A stretch of DNA of 51,776 bases from Chlamydiota bacterium. Lineage in GTDB: Bacteria; Chlamydiota; Chlamydiia; Chlamydiales; Parachlamydiaceae. Every line of letters begins with the position of its first letter. Position 1 is the stretch's first letter. The stretch is from NCBI GenBank assembly GCA_013287815.1, contig JABDDC010000010.1:1-51776 (forward strand), in the 5' to 3' direction. The position numbers and the translations under genes are program-made. The notes below the pieces were generated by a model. That model was not told where the DNA came from. It did no database searches and saw only the letters and a list, made by a program, of their open reading frames with translations. Of this stretch, positions 34,243 through 42,608 are shown in pieces.

Positions 34243-35579
34243 ATCTCGTCCACCACTTTCCAAAGTTCTTTCGATCTGGACCCTTTCAATAAAATCACAT
34301 CATTCGGTTTCACAGCTTTTTTCAAACTGTAGACGAGCGATTGCCTGTCAGTAAATATTTCTGCATGCTTCTCTTCTTTCATCCAAAGGTTATAGATGGG
34401 GCGGGTCTCTTCCCCCAAGCAAAAAACCTTCTCCACGTATTTTAAGGCATGTTCACCTACACGATAATGGCATCCATCAGAGAACTTGCCGAGTTCCATC
34501 ATGCTACCCAGCACCGCGATCTTTGTTCCATTACCTTCCGGCTTGGGCAATGACTCCAAAGCTGACTTGACAGACAGCTCAGCGGCATTGTAGGCATCGT
34601 TAAAGATCACCATTCCATTCTTTTTGACAAGTTGCAGACGTCTTTCAGGAAGTACCAGAGTAGGGATGGAAGATTTTATCTCTTCCCAGCTTAAATCAAA
34701 ATAACGAGCTGCAGCTATAGCTGTAAGCATGTTTTGCACATTATGATTCCCCGGCAAGTCAAGTGTTCCTAGTTCCGTTGTCTTTCCTTTTTCTTTGACG
34801 ATAAGGGTGTTTCCTTTGACTTCCATAAAATAATCGGCATGTAGGTCTACTACCGAAAAAGAGACCTTTTGACAGGTTCCTGTCTTCTTGACATCATCAA
34901 GCTTTAAAATATCGTAATTGACAATGCCGCATTTTGTTTTTGGATGGGCCAATATTTCAGCCTTGGCACGCATGATATCTTCCAATGAATCAAAATTCCA
35001 GGCATGGACCAAAGCTGCGGTGGTAATCAAAGCCAGCTCAGGCGGTGCGATGTCGACAAGTCCTGCGATCTGTCCGGGATGAGTCATCCCCATTTCCAAC
35101 ACCAAAATATCTTCTGTGCCATCGCTATGATTCAAGATGGCTAGAGGGATCCCTACCTGTGAATTACTATTGCCCGGAGAAGCTGATACACGATATTTGG
35201 TGCTGAGAAACGTCTTCAAAAACTCCTTTGTGGTTGTCTTGCCCAAGGAACCCGTCACGGCTGCAATCCTTACAGGATGCTTTTGCAGTGTCTTTCTGGC
35301 AATTTCCTGCAATGCCTTTAAGGGATCCGGCACTGGCAGCAAAATCTGTCCAAAATCACCCCCCTGATACGAGGAAGAGACCAACGCAGCGCAAGCGCCT
35401 TGCTTTCCGGCTTGCTCCAGAAAATCGTGACCATCCACCCGCTCTCCCTTCAGAGCAATGTACAATTCACCTTTTTTAAGGGTTCTAGTATCGGTGCTAT
35501 AACCCGTAGGAGTATTTGTCGGGACTTTTTTCTGAATATTTAATATGTGGCATATTTCTGCCAACATAACCCTTCTCAT
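34239..35579 (-). CDS. murF: UDP-MurNAc-tripeptide-D-alanyl-D-alanine ligase
   Basis: Attaches D-Ala-D-Ala to complete the cytoplasmic peptidoglycan precursor. The 446-residue protein shows KKGELYIALKGERVDGHDF, the ATP loop AVTGSLGKTTTKEF (GSLGKTT rather than the usual GSxGKTT with Ser or Thr), VLEMGMTHPGQIAGL, NHNVQNMLTA, FNDAYNAAELSVKSAL and LLKGSRSKELWKVV. It is the first gene of the minus-strand cluster. Two ATGs compete (35579 and four codons in), each with a purine-rich site; I kept the first, after GGAAAGG. Synteny with CT756, next to groEL3, is as in Chlamydia, though a desaturase and tRNA now intervene. Confidence 0.96.
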   Translation of the reverse strand: MRRVMLAEICHILNIQKKVPTNTPTGYSTDTRTLKKGELYIALKGERVDGHDFLEQAGKQGACAALVSSSYQGGDFGQILLPVPDPLKALQEIARKTLQKHPVRIAAVTGSLGKTTTKEFLKTFLSTKYRVSASPGNSNSQVGIPLAILNHSDGTEDILVLEMGMTHPGQIAGLVDIAPPELALITTAALVHAWNFDSLEDIMRAKAEILAHPKTKCGIVNYDILKLDDVKKTGTCQKVSFSVVDLHADYFMEVKGNTLIVKEKGKTTELGTLDLPGNHNVQNMLTAIAAARYFDLSWEEIKSSIPTLVLPERRLQLVKKNGMVIFNDAYNAAELSVKSALESLPKPEGNGTKIAVLGSMMELGKFSDGCHYRVGEHALKYVEKVFCLGEETRPIYNLWMKEEKHAEIFTDRQSLVYSLKKAVKPNDVILLKGSRSKELWKVVDEI

Positions 35580-35739
35580 AAGCCTTTCCTTTTTGCCCGA
35601 CAGATTATCTTACGTGGCATTCTATTGGCAACAAAAAAAAGGAGGCGCGCAACGCTTTGCAGAGCGTGGCTTGCTCCCGTGCAGCCACCTTCCTTCTTAT
35701 TTTTTTCTTGCGAAAAAACAAGAAATGGTACTTGATATG

Positions 35740-35768
35740 TTGTTATTAAGTATTCGATAGTGTATAAT
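35740..35768 (+). promoter_or_regulatory. Sigma-66/sigma-70 type promoter of the desaturase gene
   Basis: TTGTTA (35740-35745) and a perfect TATAAT (35763-35768) are 17 bases apart. AAGGAG at about 35780 and the ATG at 35793 follow. It is one of the best promoter matches in the window. Confidence 0.55.
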
Positions 35769-35792
35769 TAATCCTTAATAAGGAGTTTGTTT

Positions 35793-36920
35793 ATGAAAAG
35801 CAGTGAATTTAATTGGGGGCCAGCCCTTTTTTTAATTATTTATCAAACTATCTTACTCGTTTCCATGCCGTTTATTTTCTATTACGCACCTCCTAGTTGG
35901 GGTATGATCGCCGTTTCCATCATTCTCCTCTATATGACCGGATTGAGCATCACAGCTGGCTACCATCGCCTCTATGCCCACCGCAGCTACAAGACCAATA
36001 AATTCGTTGAGGCCATCGTTCTTTTCTTTGGCACTATGGCCTCTCAGGGAAGTGTTCTCCGCTGGGGATTCGACCACCGACTCCACCATGCCCACGTAGA
36101 CACTGACGAAGATCCCTATTCCATTCAGAAAGGCTTCTGGTATGCCCATTGCTTATGGATTCTGAAAAAGCCTCGTAAAATCGACCCGAAGGTTGTTCCC
36201 GACCTCATGAAAAACAAGATGGTCCAGTTCCAGCATAAATATTACAAGTACCTGATGATCCTGACAAATGTCATCGCCACTCTCTTCGTCGGCTGGCTCT
36301 TAAATGATTATTGGGGCGCCTTTTTCTATGCTTGCTGGATCCGCCTGTTCGCCCTCCACCACTTCACATGGTTTATCAATTCACTTGCCCACACTTGGGG
36401 TGATAAACCCTTCTGCCAGGAACAATCGGCCGTCAATAATTTTGTTATCTCATTGCTAACCTTTGGAGAGGGCTATCACAACTTCCACCACACCTTTGCC
36501 AACGACTACCGCAATGGCATCCGCTGGTACCATTTTGATCCGACAAAATGGCTCATCTGGTCCCTAAACAAAATCGGATTTGCCCACGCCTTGAAGCAGA
36601 TGGACCCCCTCACCATCAAAAAGAAAATGGTAATAGAAAGGAAACGGCTCCTGCTAGATAGGGTATGCGACTTGTGGTATGTGAAAAAAGACGAATTAGA
36701 AAGTAAAGTATCAGAGCTTTCTGACAGACTCATGAACGAGTTTGCACAGTTTAATCAACTCAAAGAACTCTACAAGGCTGCCAAAAGAAGCCATGAATGG
36801 GAAATTCTAAATGAGCTCAAGCAGGAGATCACTGTTCTCAAACGAAACCTTAAACAAGATTGGCGCGACTGGTCAATCCTGTCGAAAAGCATCATGCGGA
36901 TGAAACCGCTCAATGTGTAA
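35793..36920 (+). CDS. Acyl-lipid/acyl-CoA delta-9-type fatty acid desaturase
   Basis: A 375-residue membrane-bound di-iron desaturase that would introduce a double bond into saturated fatty acyl chains using oxygen. The three histidine boxes are present: HRLYAH (58-63), HRLHHAH (95-101) and HNFHH (229-233), among four to five hydrophobic spans. The C-terminal 100 residues after the fold are charged, helical and coiled-coil-like (from KKKMVIERKR onward), an extension not needed for catalysis. AAGGAG precedes the ATG. It is divergent from murF, with its own promoter, and is followed by a large GC-rich hairpin. An oxygen-dependent step and membrane-fluidity control are inferred. Electron donor is not in view. 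Confidence 0.93.
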   Translation: MKSSEFNWGPALFLIIYQTILLVSMPFIFYYAPPSWGMIAVSIILLYMTGLSITAGYHRLYAHRSYKTNKFVEAIVLFFGTMASQGSVLRWGFDHRLHHAHVDTDEDPYSIQKGFWYAHCLWILKKPRKIDPKVVPDLMKNKMVQFQHKYYKYLMILTNVIATLFVGWLLNDYWGAFFYACWIRLFALHHFTWFINSLAHTWGDKPFCQEQSAVNNFVISLLTFGEGYHNFHHTFANDYRNGIRWYHFDPTKWLIWSLNKIGFAHALKQMDPLTIKKKMVIERKRLLLDRVCDLWYVKKDELESKVSELSDRLMNEFAQFNQLKELYKAAKRSHEWEILNELKQEITVLKRNLKQDWRDWSILSKSIMRMKPLNV

Positions 36921-36940
36921 CTCCTAATTATATACGTATC

Positions 36941-37020
36941 CGTTCACGGGGTGGGGGGAGGGTAGCCGTTGCCGCCCGCTGCGCGTGGCGGCAACGGCTA
37001 CCCCCCCCACCCCGTGAACG
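36941..37020. repeat. Long GC-rich hairpin after the desaturase gene
   Basis: The arms CGTTCACGGGGTGGGG... and its complement pair over about 35 bases around CGCTGCGCGT, almost without mismatch. The plus-strand left arm contains consecutive runs of four, six and three G, so it could also form a G-quadruplex. It lies 20 bases after the desaturase stop and could act as a terminator-like block, though no T-run follows. The rest of the 36921-37283 gap holds the fragment at 37108-37215. Confidence 0.8.
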
Positions 37021-37107
37021 CTTACAGTAATGCGAGCCTCCTTGACGACAATATTATCATGGGAAAGATCTAATATTTCACCATCAGGAATCTCAAGGTT
37101 ATTAGGA

Positions 37108-37215
37108 TTATAGCAGTGGAAGGTCGACGACTCGTTTAGGTAATTTCTTTTTACCTTGTTTATGTTCGATAATACCCTCTAGACCTTCTTTTAAAAGCTC
37201 GAACATTTTACTCAT
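37108..37215 (-). pseudogene. Possible antitoxin-like gene fragment
   Basis: A 35-codon frame, MSKMFELLKEGLEGIIEHKQ then GKKKLPKRVVDL, resembles the N-terminus of HTH antitoxins in which a short amphipathic start precedes the DNA-binding domain. It stops at 37108. In another frame of the same strand, from about 37110 down to 37021, the DNA reads YNPNNLEIPDGEILDLSHDN without stops, suggesting a frameshift or a junction of two fragments. No intact gene is present. The assignment is weak; a random open stretch cannot be excluded. Confidence 0.3.
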
Positions 37216-37283
37216 TTTTCCGAATTATTTTAATTGACTCTAATGTTTCATTTTCTGTATAACGTTCCTTTCAAGACTGCTAA

Positions 37284-37355
37284 GGTGGCATAGCCAAGTG
37301 GTAAGGCAGAAGCCTGCAAAGCTTCCATCCCCCAGTTCAAATCTGGGTGCCACCT
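37284..37355 (+). tRNA. tRNA-Cys (GCA)
   Basis: A complete cloverleaf can be drawn. The acceptor GGTGGCA pairs with TGCCACC, the discriminator is T, the D-arm is AGCCAAGTGGTAAGGC, and the anticodon loop CTGCAAA gives anticodon GCA. The T-arm is CCCAGTTCAAATCTGGG. The T discriminator is diagnostic for tRNA-Cys. CCA is not encoded. A run of eight or more T follows directly and may end transcription. Confidence 0.96.
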
Positions 37356-37494
37356 TTTTTTTTCTTTTGTTCCTCTCAAAACTTCATGTCCGTACCCGAA
37401 AAGCAGGCGCTATTTTCCTCCAATTATTTAATTCCCTTTCCCTAAAATTAGTAACTCCCGTATCATTTTGGCTCTTAATTCTATGAGGTTTGGC

Positions 37495-37695
37495 ATGAAA
37501 CAAGACTCTCGTTCTAACTATGATAATTTCCTGCATCCAGTTGTGTTTGTCTTAAAAGAGGGAGAGGCTATAAAAAAGAACTATTTAGACTATTCGCTCC
37601 TTTTATTGCAAATGGGACAGGGCGATGTGTTAAAATCTCCTCCTAAGCCCTCACAAAACCCTAGCAATCCAGCAGTTCAATTGCTAAAAAAGTAA
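37495..37695 (+). CDS. Small hypothetical protein upstream of groEL
   Basis: A 66-residue protein from the ATG at 37495, with GAGG eight bases before it; ATG 37483 in the same frame lacks a better site. It reads MKQDSRSNYDNFLHPVV, then a Leu-rich stretch (DYSLLLLQMGQGD) and a Pro/Ser-rich tail. No signal peptide or known motif is visible. It is 69 bases ahead of the groEL-like gene on the same strand and may share its transcript. It is not GroES: far too short and without the mobile-loop motif. Function unknown. Confidence 0.5.
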   Translation: MKQDSRSNYDNFLHPVVFVLKEGEAIKKNYLDYSLLLLQMGQGDVLKSPPKPSQNPSNPAVQLLKK

Positions 37696-37764
37696 ATTTG
37701 CCCCTTGCAAAATAGCCTCTTTTACCTTAAACTGATTTCAAATTAATCCAAAATCGGAGTCATT

Positions 37765-39357
37765 ATGTCAGCAACACCCAAAGAAATTATTTTTGAAGAA
37801 GAAGCCAGAGAGCTTCTTTTGAATGGCATCAGAAAGCTTGCCGACGTCGTCGCGTTCACATTAGGTCCAAAAGGACGCAATGTAGGATTGGAAAAAGGCT
37901 GGGGTGCTCCCACCATCACAAACGACGGCGCCAGTATCATCCGTGATATCGAACTCAAAGACAAATTTGAGAACATGGGCTGCTCCATGGCCAAAGAAGT
38001 GGTCCAGTTGATTAAGGAAAAGTGCGGCGACGGTACGACCACAGGAGCTCTTTTACTTAGGGCACTTGTCGAAGCCGGTATTAAGAACATTTCGTCTGGC
38101 GCCAGCCCTATCGGTATCAAGCGCGGAATGGACAAGGCCGTAGAAGCTATTGTAAAAGAAATTGAAAAGGCAGCGATTCCCATTAAAACGAAAAAAGAGA
38201 CGCGTAATATTGCAATTGTCTCCGCATCGGGCAATGAGGAAATCGGAGATCTGATTTCAGAAGCAATGGAAAAAGTAGGTAATTCCGGAGCCATCACCAT
38301 CGAGGAAGGAAAGACTACCGAGACAACTATAGAAGTAGTGAAAGGGATGAAATTTGATCGCGGCTATATCAGCCCCTACTTATGCACCAACACAGAAAAG
38401 ATGATCATCGAAATGAACCGCGCAAAGATACTCCTCGTCGACAAAAAGATCAACAACATCCACGAACTTTTACCCGTATTGCAGTCAATTGCTGCAACCC
38501 AGGAAGAGCTATTCATCATTGCTGAAGACATTGAAGGCGATGCCTTGTCAACTATCGTCGTCAACAAACTGCGTGGCTCACTTAAAATTGCTGCAGTGAA
38601 GGCACCCGGATTCGGCGATCGCCGCAAATCGATGCTGCAAGACATCGCCATGCTGACAGGCGCTACGGTCGTATCTGAGGAGATGGGGATGAACTTGAAA
38701 GAGATCACCGCCGATGTGCTCGGATCTGCCGAAAAAATAACCATCACCAAGGATGCTACGACAATTGTCGGCGGAGCCGGCACGCAAGAGCAAATCAACA
38801 CTAGAGTGAAGCAAATCGATACCGAAATCGACCTGGCAACCAGCTCGTACGACAAAGAGAAGCTCCAAGAGCGCCGTGCCAAGCTGAGCGGCGGCGTCGC
38901 TGTTATCCGTGTTGGAGCCGCCACCGAAACAGAAATGAAGCAGAAGAAGCAAATGTTTGATGACAGCTTGAATTCAACCAAAGCAGCACTGGAAGAAGGA
39001 ATCGTTCCTGGAGGCGGTGTGGCGCTTCTCAATGCCAGTAGAGCAGCTCAAACTCTCAAGCTGCAAGGCGATGAAGCGCTAGGCGCTAAAATTGTTTTCC
39101 TAGCCTGTGAGGCACCTCTCAAACAGATTGCTACAAATACCGGATTCGACGGCAGCGTCATCCTCAATGAAGTGCTGAAGTCGCCCAAGAATTACGGATT
39201 CAACGCCTTTACCGAAAAAGTGGAAGACCTCGTGGCTGCCGGAGTAATCGATCCTGCCAAAGTCGTCAAGAACACTCTGACCTATGCTTCATCGACAGCA
39301 GGTATTGCCATCCTCACCGAGGCTCTCATCGCTGACGCCGACGAAGAAGAGGAATAA
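37765..39357 (+). CDS. groEL: Chaperonin GroEL paralogue (GroEL3-like)
   Basis: A 530-residue group I chaperonin. The ATPase region is conserved: TLGPKGRNV, GDGTTT (88-93, Asp89), and the catalytic Asp within QMFDDSLNSTKAALEEG; PGGGVALL also matches. Departures from canonical GroEL suggest a paralogue. CGDGTTTGALLL replaces the usual AGDGTTTAT, and the C-terminus ends DADEEEE without the Gly-Gly-Met tail. No groES lies beside it. Chlamydiae carry three groEL genes, and the copy beside murF (CT755) is groEL3, so position supports that identity. Whether it still folds proteins with GroES is uncertain. GGAG precedes the ATG. Confidence 0.92.
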   Translation: MSATPKEIIFEEEARELLLNGIRKLADVVAFTLGPKGRNVGLEKGWGAPTITNDGASIIRDIELKDKFENMGCSMAKEVVQLIKEKCGDGTTTGALLLRALVEAGIKNISSGASPIGIKRGMDKAVEAIVKEIEKAAIPIKTKKETRNIAIVSASGNEEIGDLISEAMEKVGNSGAITIEEGKTTETTIEVVKGMKFDRGYISPYLCTNTEKMIIEMNRAKILLVDKKINNIHELLPVLQSIAATQEELFIIAEDIEGDALSTIVVNKLRGSLKIAAVKAPGFGDRRKSMLQDIAMLTGATVVSEEMGMNLKEITADVLGSAEKITITKDATTIVGGAGTQEQINTRVKQIDTEIDLATSSYDKEKLQERRAKLSGGVAVIRVGAATETEMKQKKQMFDDSLNSTKAALEEGIVPGGGVALLNASRAAQTLKLQGDEALGAKIVFLACEAPLKQIATNTGFDGSVILNEVLKSPKNYGFNAFTEKVEDLVAAGVIDPAKVVKNTLTYASSTAGIAILTEALIADADEEEE

Positions 39358-39381
39358 ACTAAGGGTATAGTGAGCAACAAC

Positions 39382-39534
39382 AATGTGAGTCCCGATAGGG
39401 ACGGCATATGTCTATTCCGCGACTTATACACATGTCGTCCCTATCGGGACTCACATTTGTTTTAACACCTACCCATAGTTTGCCCTTCCAGGGCTACACT
39501 ATGGGCTATACACATGTCGTCCCTATCGGGACTG
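39382..39534. repeat. Inverted repeat plus extra half copy after groEL
   Basis: Arms at 39382-39415 and 39426-39457 pair: GTGAGTCCCGATAGGGACGG against TCCCTATCGGGACTCAC. A second copy of the right arm, CTATACACATGTCGTCCCTATCGGGACT, is at 39507-39534. The module GGGACGGCATATG also occurs inside the minisatellite element at 10957 and 11770. The hairpin lies 25 bases after the groEL stop. Confidence 0.8.
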
Positions 39535-39660
39535 AGCGCAGGAAACTTATGGGTAATAGGACGGGCAAGCCGAAGCCGCAAAAAAAGCGGTAGCAATCTA
39601 CGCGCACTCCAAAGCGGCTGCGCCGCCCTCTGCGCTTCGCGCCAACGAAAAGAATATTAT

Positions 39661-40848
39661 ATGAATTCCACCATGCTGTACATTTTGACGATTGCATTTA
39701 TTGCTGGATGGTGGATCACAGCATTCAAGACTACAACTTCAAGTTCTATTTCTGTCATAGTTCCTTTGAACAATCTAGAGACCGAAAAGTTAATCGGCTA
39801 TCTATCTCCCATTCAAAGAGAAGCACTAAAAGAAGCGCTGGCAGGTAATACTCGCCTCATGCTGCAGCTTATCAATCAATGGGAAACAGATGCAGAGGCC
39901 CTGACAGTCCAAGGCAAACAAAATATCGATAAACTGCCTTCTGACAAACTTCTGCAAGCCACAGTCATCGGACAGCTGATCCGCGATTCATCACCCGAGG
40001 AATTGCAACGGATCAATAATGAATTGCGTTCGTGTTGTGTGACCAATGACTGCGGCCATTCCATTTGTGCTAATAAGATCAGTATGAAACTGCTACCCCA
40101 AACCGATATGACTGCCGGGCTCCTACTGGCCCTTTGCGATCCAGAGGAGATTATTGCCCTGCCCAGCGGCATCATGAACTCACCTTTATATTCTAACAAA
40201 AAAATAGCAAATATCCAATCATGCGCGTCAAAGCTGCGCAGCGAACAGCTGTATCTCCTTTCTCCAGATATAGCCTGCTTAGCTTACTACACTCATCCAT
40301 CGACAAAAGAATTGTACAGCAACTTATCCATTTCCACCTACACCACTAAAAATCTCGATTCAATTCACGATATCCAAAACACATTGATTAAGTTGGGCCA
40401 TCTGTCCAACCATCCTTTGGAGGCTACCCTCCTTTCGATCTTCATCGATTCAGCCCTCATCGCCATTGACAACCGGATCACTGCCCTTTCTAAAACCCCT
40501 GCTTTGAAATCGACCATGTACCTATATCATCACCATCATTATATGGTCCCGACCAACAAATGCCTTTCAGGACAGCTTATGAACCGTGCCGTATCGAAAT
40601 ATCAGGGGCTTACCTGTCACATCCCAGACCACGACACTCATTGGCGCCTTCCCATCAGTCAGGAAACCATCCTGCAGTCTAATCCCGACTGCCTCCTCTT
40701 GGCAAGCGCCACCCCTATTGCAACCGAAGCCTTAAAAGAAACTCCGGTCTTTATACTTGATGAGTATGTGCAGGATTCGCCGAATCAATACATCGTTTTG
40801 GCCTATTATGATATCTTCCAAGCCCTAGCGGCAGCTCATTGCTTATGA
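39661..40848 (+). CDS. Membrane-anchored metal-chelate substrate-binding protein
   Basis: A 395-residue solute-binding component of an iron-siderophore, haem or cobalamin-type importer. The N-terminus has one hydrophobic anchor (about 5-20). The C-terminal 250 residues resemble the helical-backbone metal-receptor fold (TGLLLALCDPEEIIALPSG, SNLSISTYTTKNLDSI, NPDCLLLAS, ALKETPVFILDEY). About 120 residues precede this fold, including a Cys-rich patch (SCCVTNDCGHSICANK) unusual for the family. Its stop overlaps the permease start (ATGA). An alternative in-frame start at 39514 would cross repeat DNA. Family assignment rests on fold-like motifs and on the operon; ligand unknown. Confidence 0.78.
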   Translation: MNSTMLYILTIAFIAGWWITAFKTTTSSSISVIVPLNNLETEKLIGYLSPIQREALKEALAGNTRLMLQLINQWETDAEALTVQGKQNIDKLPSDKLLQATVIGQLIRDSSPEELQRINNELRSCCVTNDCGHSICANKISMKLLPQTDMTAGLLLALCDPEEIIALPSGIMNSPLYSNKKIANIQSCASKLRSEQLYLLSPDIACLAYYTHPSTKELYSNLSISTYTTKNLDSIHDIQNTLIKLGHLSNHPLEATLLSIFIDSALIAIDNRITALSKTPALKSTMYLYHHHHYMVPTNKCLSGQLMNRAVSKYQGLTCHIPDHDTHWRLPISQETILQSNPDCLLLASATPIATEALKETPVFILDEYVQDSPNQYIVLAYYDIFQALAAAHCL

Positions 40849-41840
40849 AATGCAACATCTTTTTTCTCCTGCTACTAGCACTAAGCTGCGTCCTGACTTT
40901 ACTCATTGGCGATATCCCTTTTGAAGGCGTATGGAACAAAACAATTGAAAGACTGCAAGGAATCACGGCTGAATGGAATCCCCTCCTGGACGAACGGCTG
41001 CCACGGCTTATCATTTTGATCTGCACAGGAGCTTCTCTGGCTGTTGCCGGAGCTGTCCTCCAGTCCCTTTTCCAAAACCCGCTGGCCTCGCCTAGCATCC
41101 TGGGAATCAGTTCAGGCGGATCGCTAGCCGTCGTCCTCATTTTTATTTTGCAGCTCCATCTGCTCCATCCGCTCGTTCTCCCTTTGTCTGCTGTCGGCGG
41201 CTCGTTTCTTATCTTGGGAGTGGTCTACGGACTGACCATCATGCAAGGGGGAGCCCCCTTAAACAATCTCATCCTCACCGGCATCGCCATCTCCACCCTC
41301 CTCATCGCCTTCCAAAGCTTTCTCCTTTATACTTTCAGGGATCATTGGCAACTGATCCAGACCATCGCTGAATGGGAAGTGGGATCGACCATTGACCGCA
41401 GCTGGCAGCATGTCCACATGCAGCTGCCGCTGACGATCATCGGATTGCTTGGCTGTCTGGCCTATCGAAAAGAAATGAATGTGATGGCCCTTGGAGAAGA
41501 GGAAGCTAAAAATCTGGGAGTCAATGTCGAAAAGGTACGGTGGAGACTGTTTTTGTGCGTCGCACTACTCGTCGGCGGATCGCTGGCGGCTTTGGGGATG
41601 ATTGCCTTTTTTGGGCTAGTCCTGCCGCACATCGCCCGTCGCCTGCAAGGGACTGATCACCGAAAACTTATCCCCTTATGTATTGTGGCAGGAGCAGCCG
41701 TTTTGACTTCACTTGATGTCATGCTCCGCCTATTCAACCTCACCAACCTATCACTTGGCAGCTTGTCAGCCATCGGCGGGGGCATTTTTTTTATCCTGCT
41801 GCTTTTCAAATCACAACGACGGAGCACCTGTAGGATTTGA
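40845..41840 (+). CDS. FecCD-family ABC transporter permease
   Basis: A 331-residue permease with about nine or ten hydrophobic spans, the single homodimerising type used for siderophores, haem and vitamin B12. Family motifs are RLPRLIILICTGASLAVAGAVLQ, QNPLASPSILGISSGG, GWxG-like AEWEVGSTIDRSW, GAA-type NVMALGEEEAKNLGV, and the late IAFFGLVLPHIARRLQGTDHR. The ATG at 40845 overlaps the binding-protein stop. The ATPase gene follows after one base, so the three genes form one operon. Confidence 0.93.
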   Translation: MKCNIFFLLLLALSCVLTLLIGDIPFEGVWNKTIERLQGITAEWNPLLDERLPRLIILICTGASLAVAGAVLQSLFQNPLASPSILGISSGGSLAVVLIFILQLHLLHPLVLPLSAVGGSFLILGVVYGLTIMQGGAPLNNLILTGIAISTLLIAFQSFLLYTFRDHWQLIQTIAEWEVGSTIDRSWQHVHMQLPLTIIGLLGCLAYRKEMNVMALGEEEAKNLGVNVEKVRWRLFLCVALLVGGSLAALGMIAFFGLVLPHIARRLQGTDHRKLIPLCIVAGAAVLTSLDVMLRLFNLTNLSLGSLSAIGGGIFFILLLFKSQRRSTCRI

Positions 41841-41841
41841 T

Positions 41842-42549
41842 ATGGCACTGATACTCAAAAATCTTTCCTATAATAACCTCATCCGTGAGATCACCATCAG
41901 CTATAAACCCGGGTCGCTTTACGGCATTATCGGTCCTAATGGAGCCGGTAAGTCATCCCTTCTCAAAACGGTCACAGGCATTTGGCAGCCCACCTCAGGC
42001 CTGGTCGAATGGAACGGCAAAGATCTCTTAAAACAACCGCGTGAAGAGATCAGCAAGACCATCTCGTTAGTCCCGCAAAATCCGCAACTGCAATTCGACA
42101 TCACAGCATACGAGATGGCAGCCCTGGGGCGCTATCCCCATCACGAAAAACATCTCCATTCATTAGCTGTTGAAAGAGGACTAAAACATGCCGATGCCTG
42201 GCATCTGAAAGATGCCTTTCTTTCAGAACTATCCGGCGGAGAAAAGCAACGCATTTATATTGCCAGGGCCCTGACTACCGAAGCGCCGGTCATCTTGCTG
42301 GACGAACCGATGACCCACCTCGACCTGCGCCATCAGCTCGACATCTGGAAGCTACTGCGCCAAATGGCAGAACAAGGAAAAACCGTCATCGCCGCCATCC
42401 ACGATCTGGCTGCCGCTTCCCGCCACTGCGACGAGCTGCAAGTCATCCATCAAGGCCGCTCCCTCACCTACGGCCCCGGCCCCGCGGTTCTTACCGACAA
42501 ACTACTCAAAGAAGTCTTTGGACTCCTCCGCAACGAAATCAGCTTTTAA
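41842..42549 (+). CDS. ABC transporter ATPase for metal-chelate uptake
   Basis: A 235-residue ATP-binding subunit of the FepC/BtuD type. The Walker A is GPNGAGKSS, the Q-loop is VPQNP, the signature is LSGGEKQR, the Walker B is VILLDEPMTHLD and the switch His is in AAIHDL. The start was set at ATG 41842, one base after the permease stop. A longer frame from 41713 lies entirely within the permease gene. It completes the binding protein-permease-ATPase operon. A strong promoter for the next genes begins right at its stop codon. Confidence 0.94.
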   Translation: MALILKNLSYNNLIREITISYKPGSLYGIIGPNGAGKSSLLKTVTGIWQPTSGLVEWNGKDLLKQPREEISKTISLVPQNPQLQFDITAYEMAALGRYPHHEKHLHSLAVERGLKHADAWHLKDAFLSELSGGEKQRIYIARALTTEAPVILLDEPMTHLDLRHQLDIWKLLRQMAEQGKTVIAAIHDLAAASRHCDELQVIHQGRSLTYGPGPAVLTDKLLKEVFGLLRNEISF

Positions 42550-42603
42550 TTGAATAAAAAGATAAAAAATTATATAATCAGGCTAGACAGTCTAGCCAGG
42601 AGT
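42550..42603 (+). promoter_or_regulatory. Promoter and palindromic operator of the decayed toxin-antitoxin locus
   Basis: TTGAAT (42550-42555) and TATAAT (42573-42578) are exactly 17 bases apart. A perfect palindrome, GGCTAGAC-A-GTCTAGCC (42581-42597), follows at once, then AGGAG (42598-42602) and the ATG at 42609. This is the usual arrangement for an operator bound by a Phd/YefM-type antitoxin. The control region is intact although both genes after it are broken. Confidence 0.65.
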
Positions 42604-42608
42604 AAGCT

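Noticed and set aside
35545-35760. Plus-strand frame of 71 codons between murF and the desaturase
   Set aside because: It starts inside murF on the other strand, crosses a GC-rich hairpin and a promoter, and has no ribosome site.
37495-37695. Small gene before groEL considered as groES
   Set aside because: Only 66 residues, no GroES mobile loop or beta-barrel pattern.
39514-39660. Extended N-terminus for the substrate-binding protein
   Set aside because: The extension is translated from the repeat copy at 39507-39534 and lacks a ribosome site; ATG 39661 gives a proper membrane anchor.
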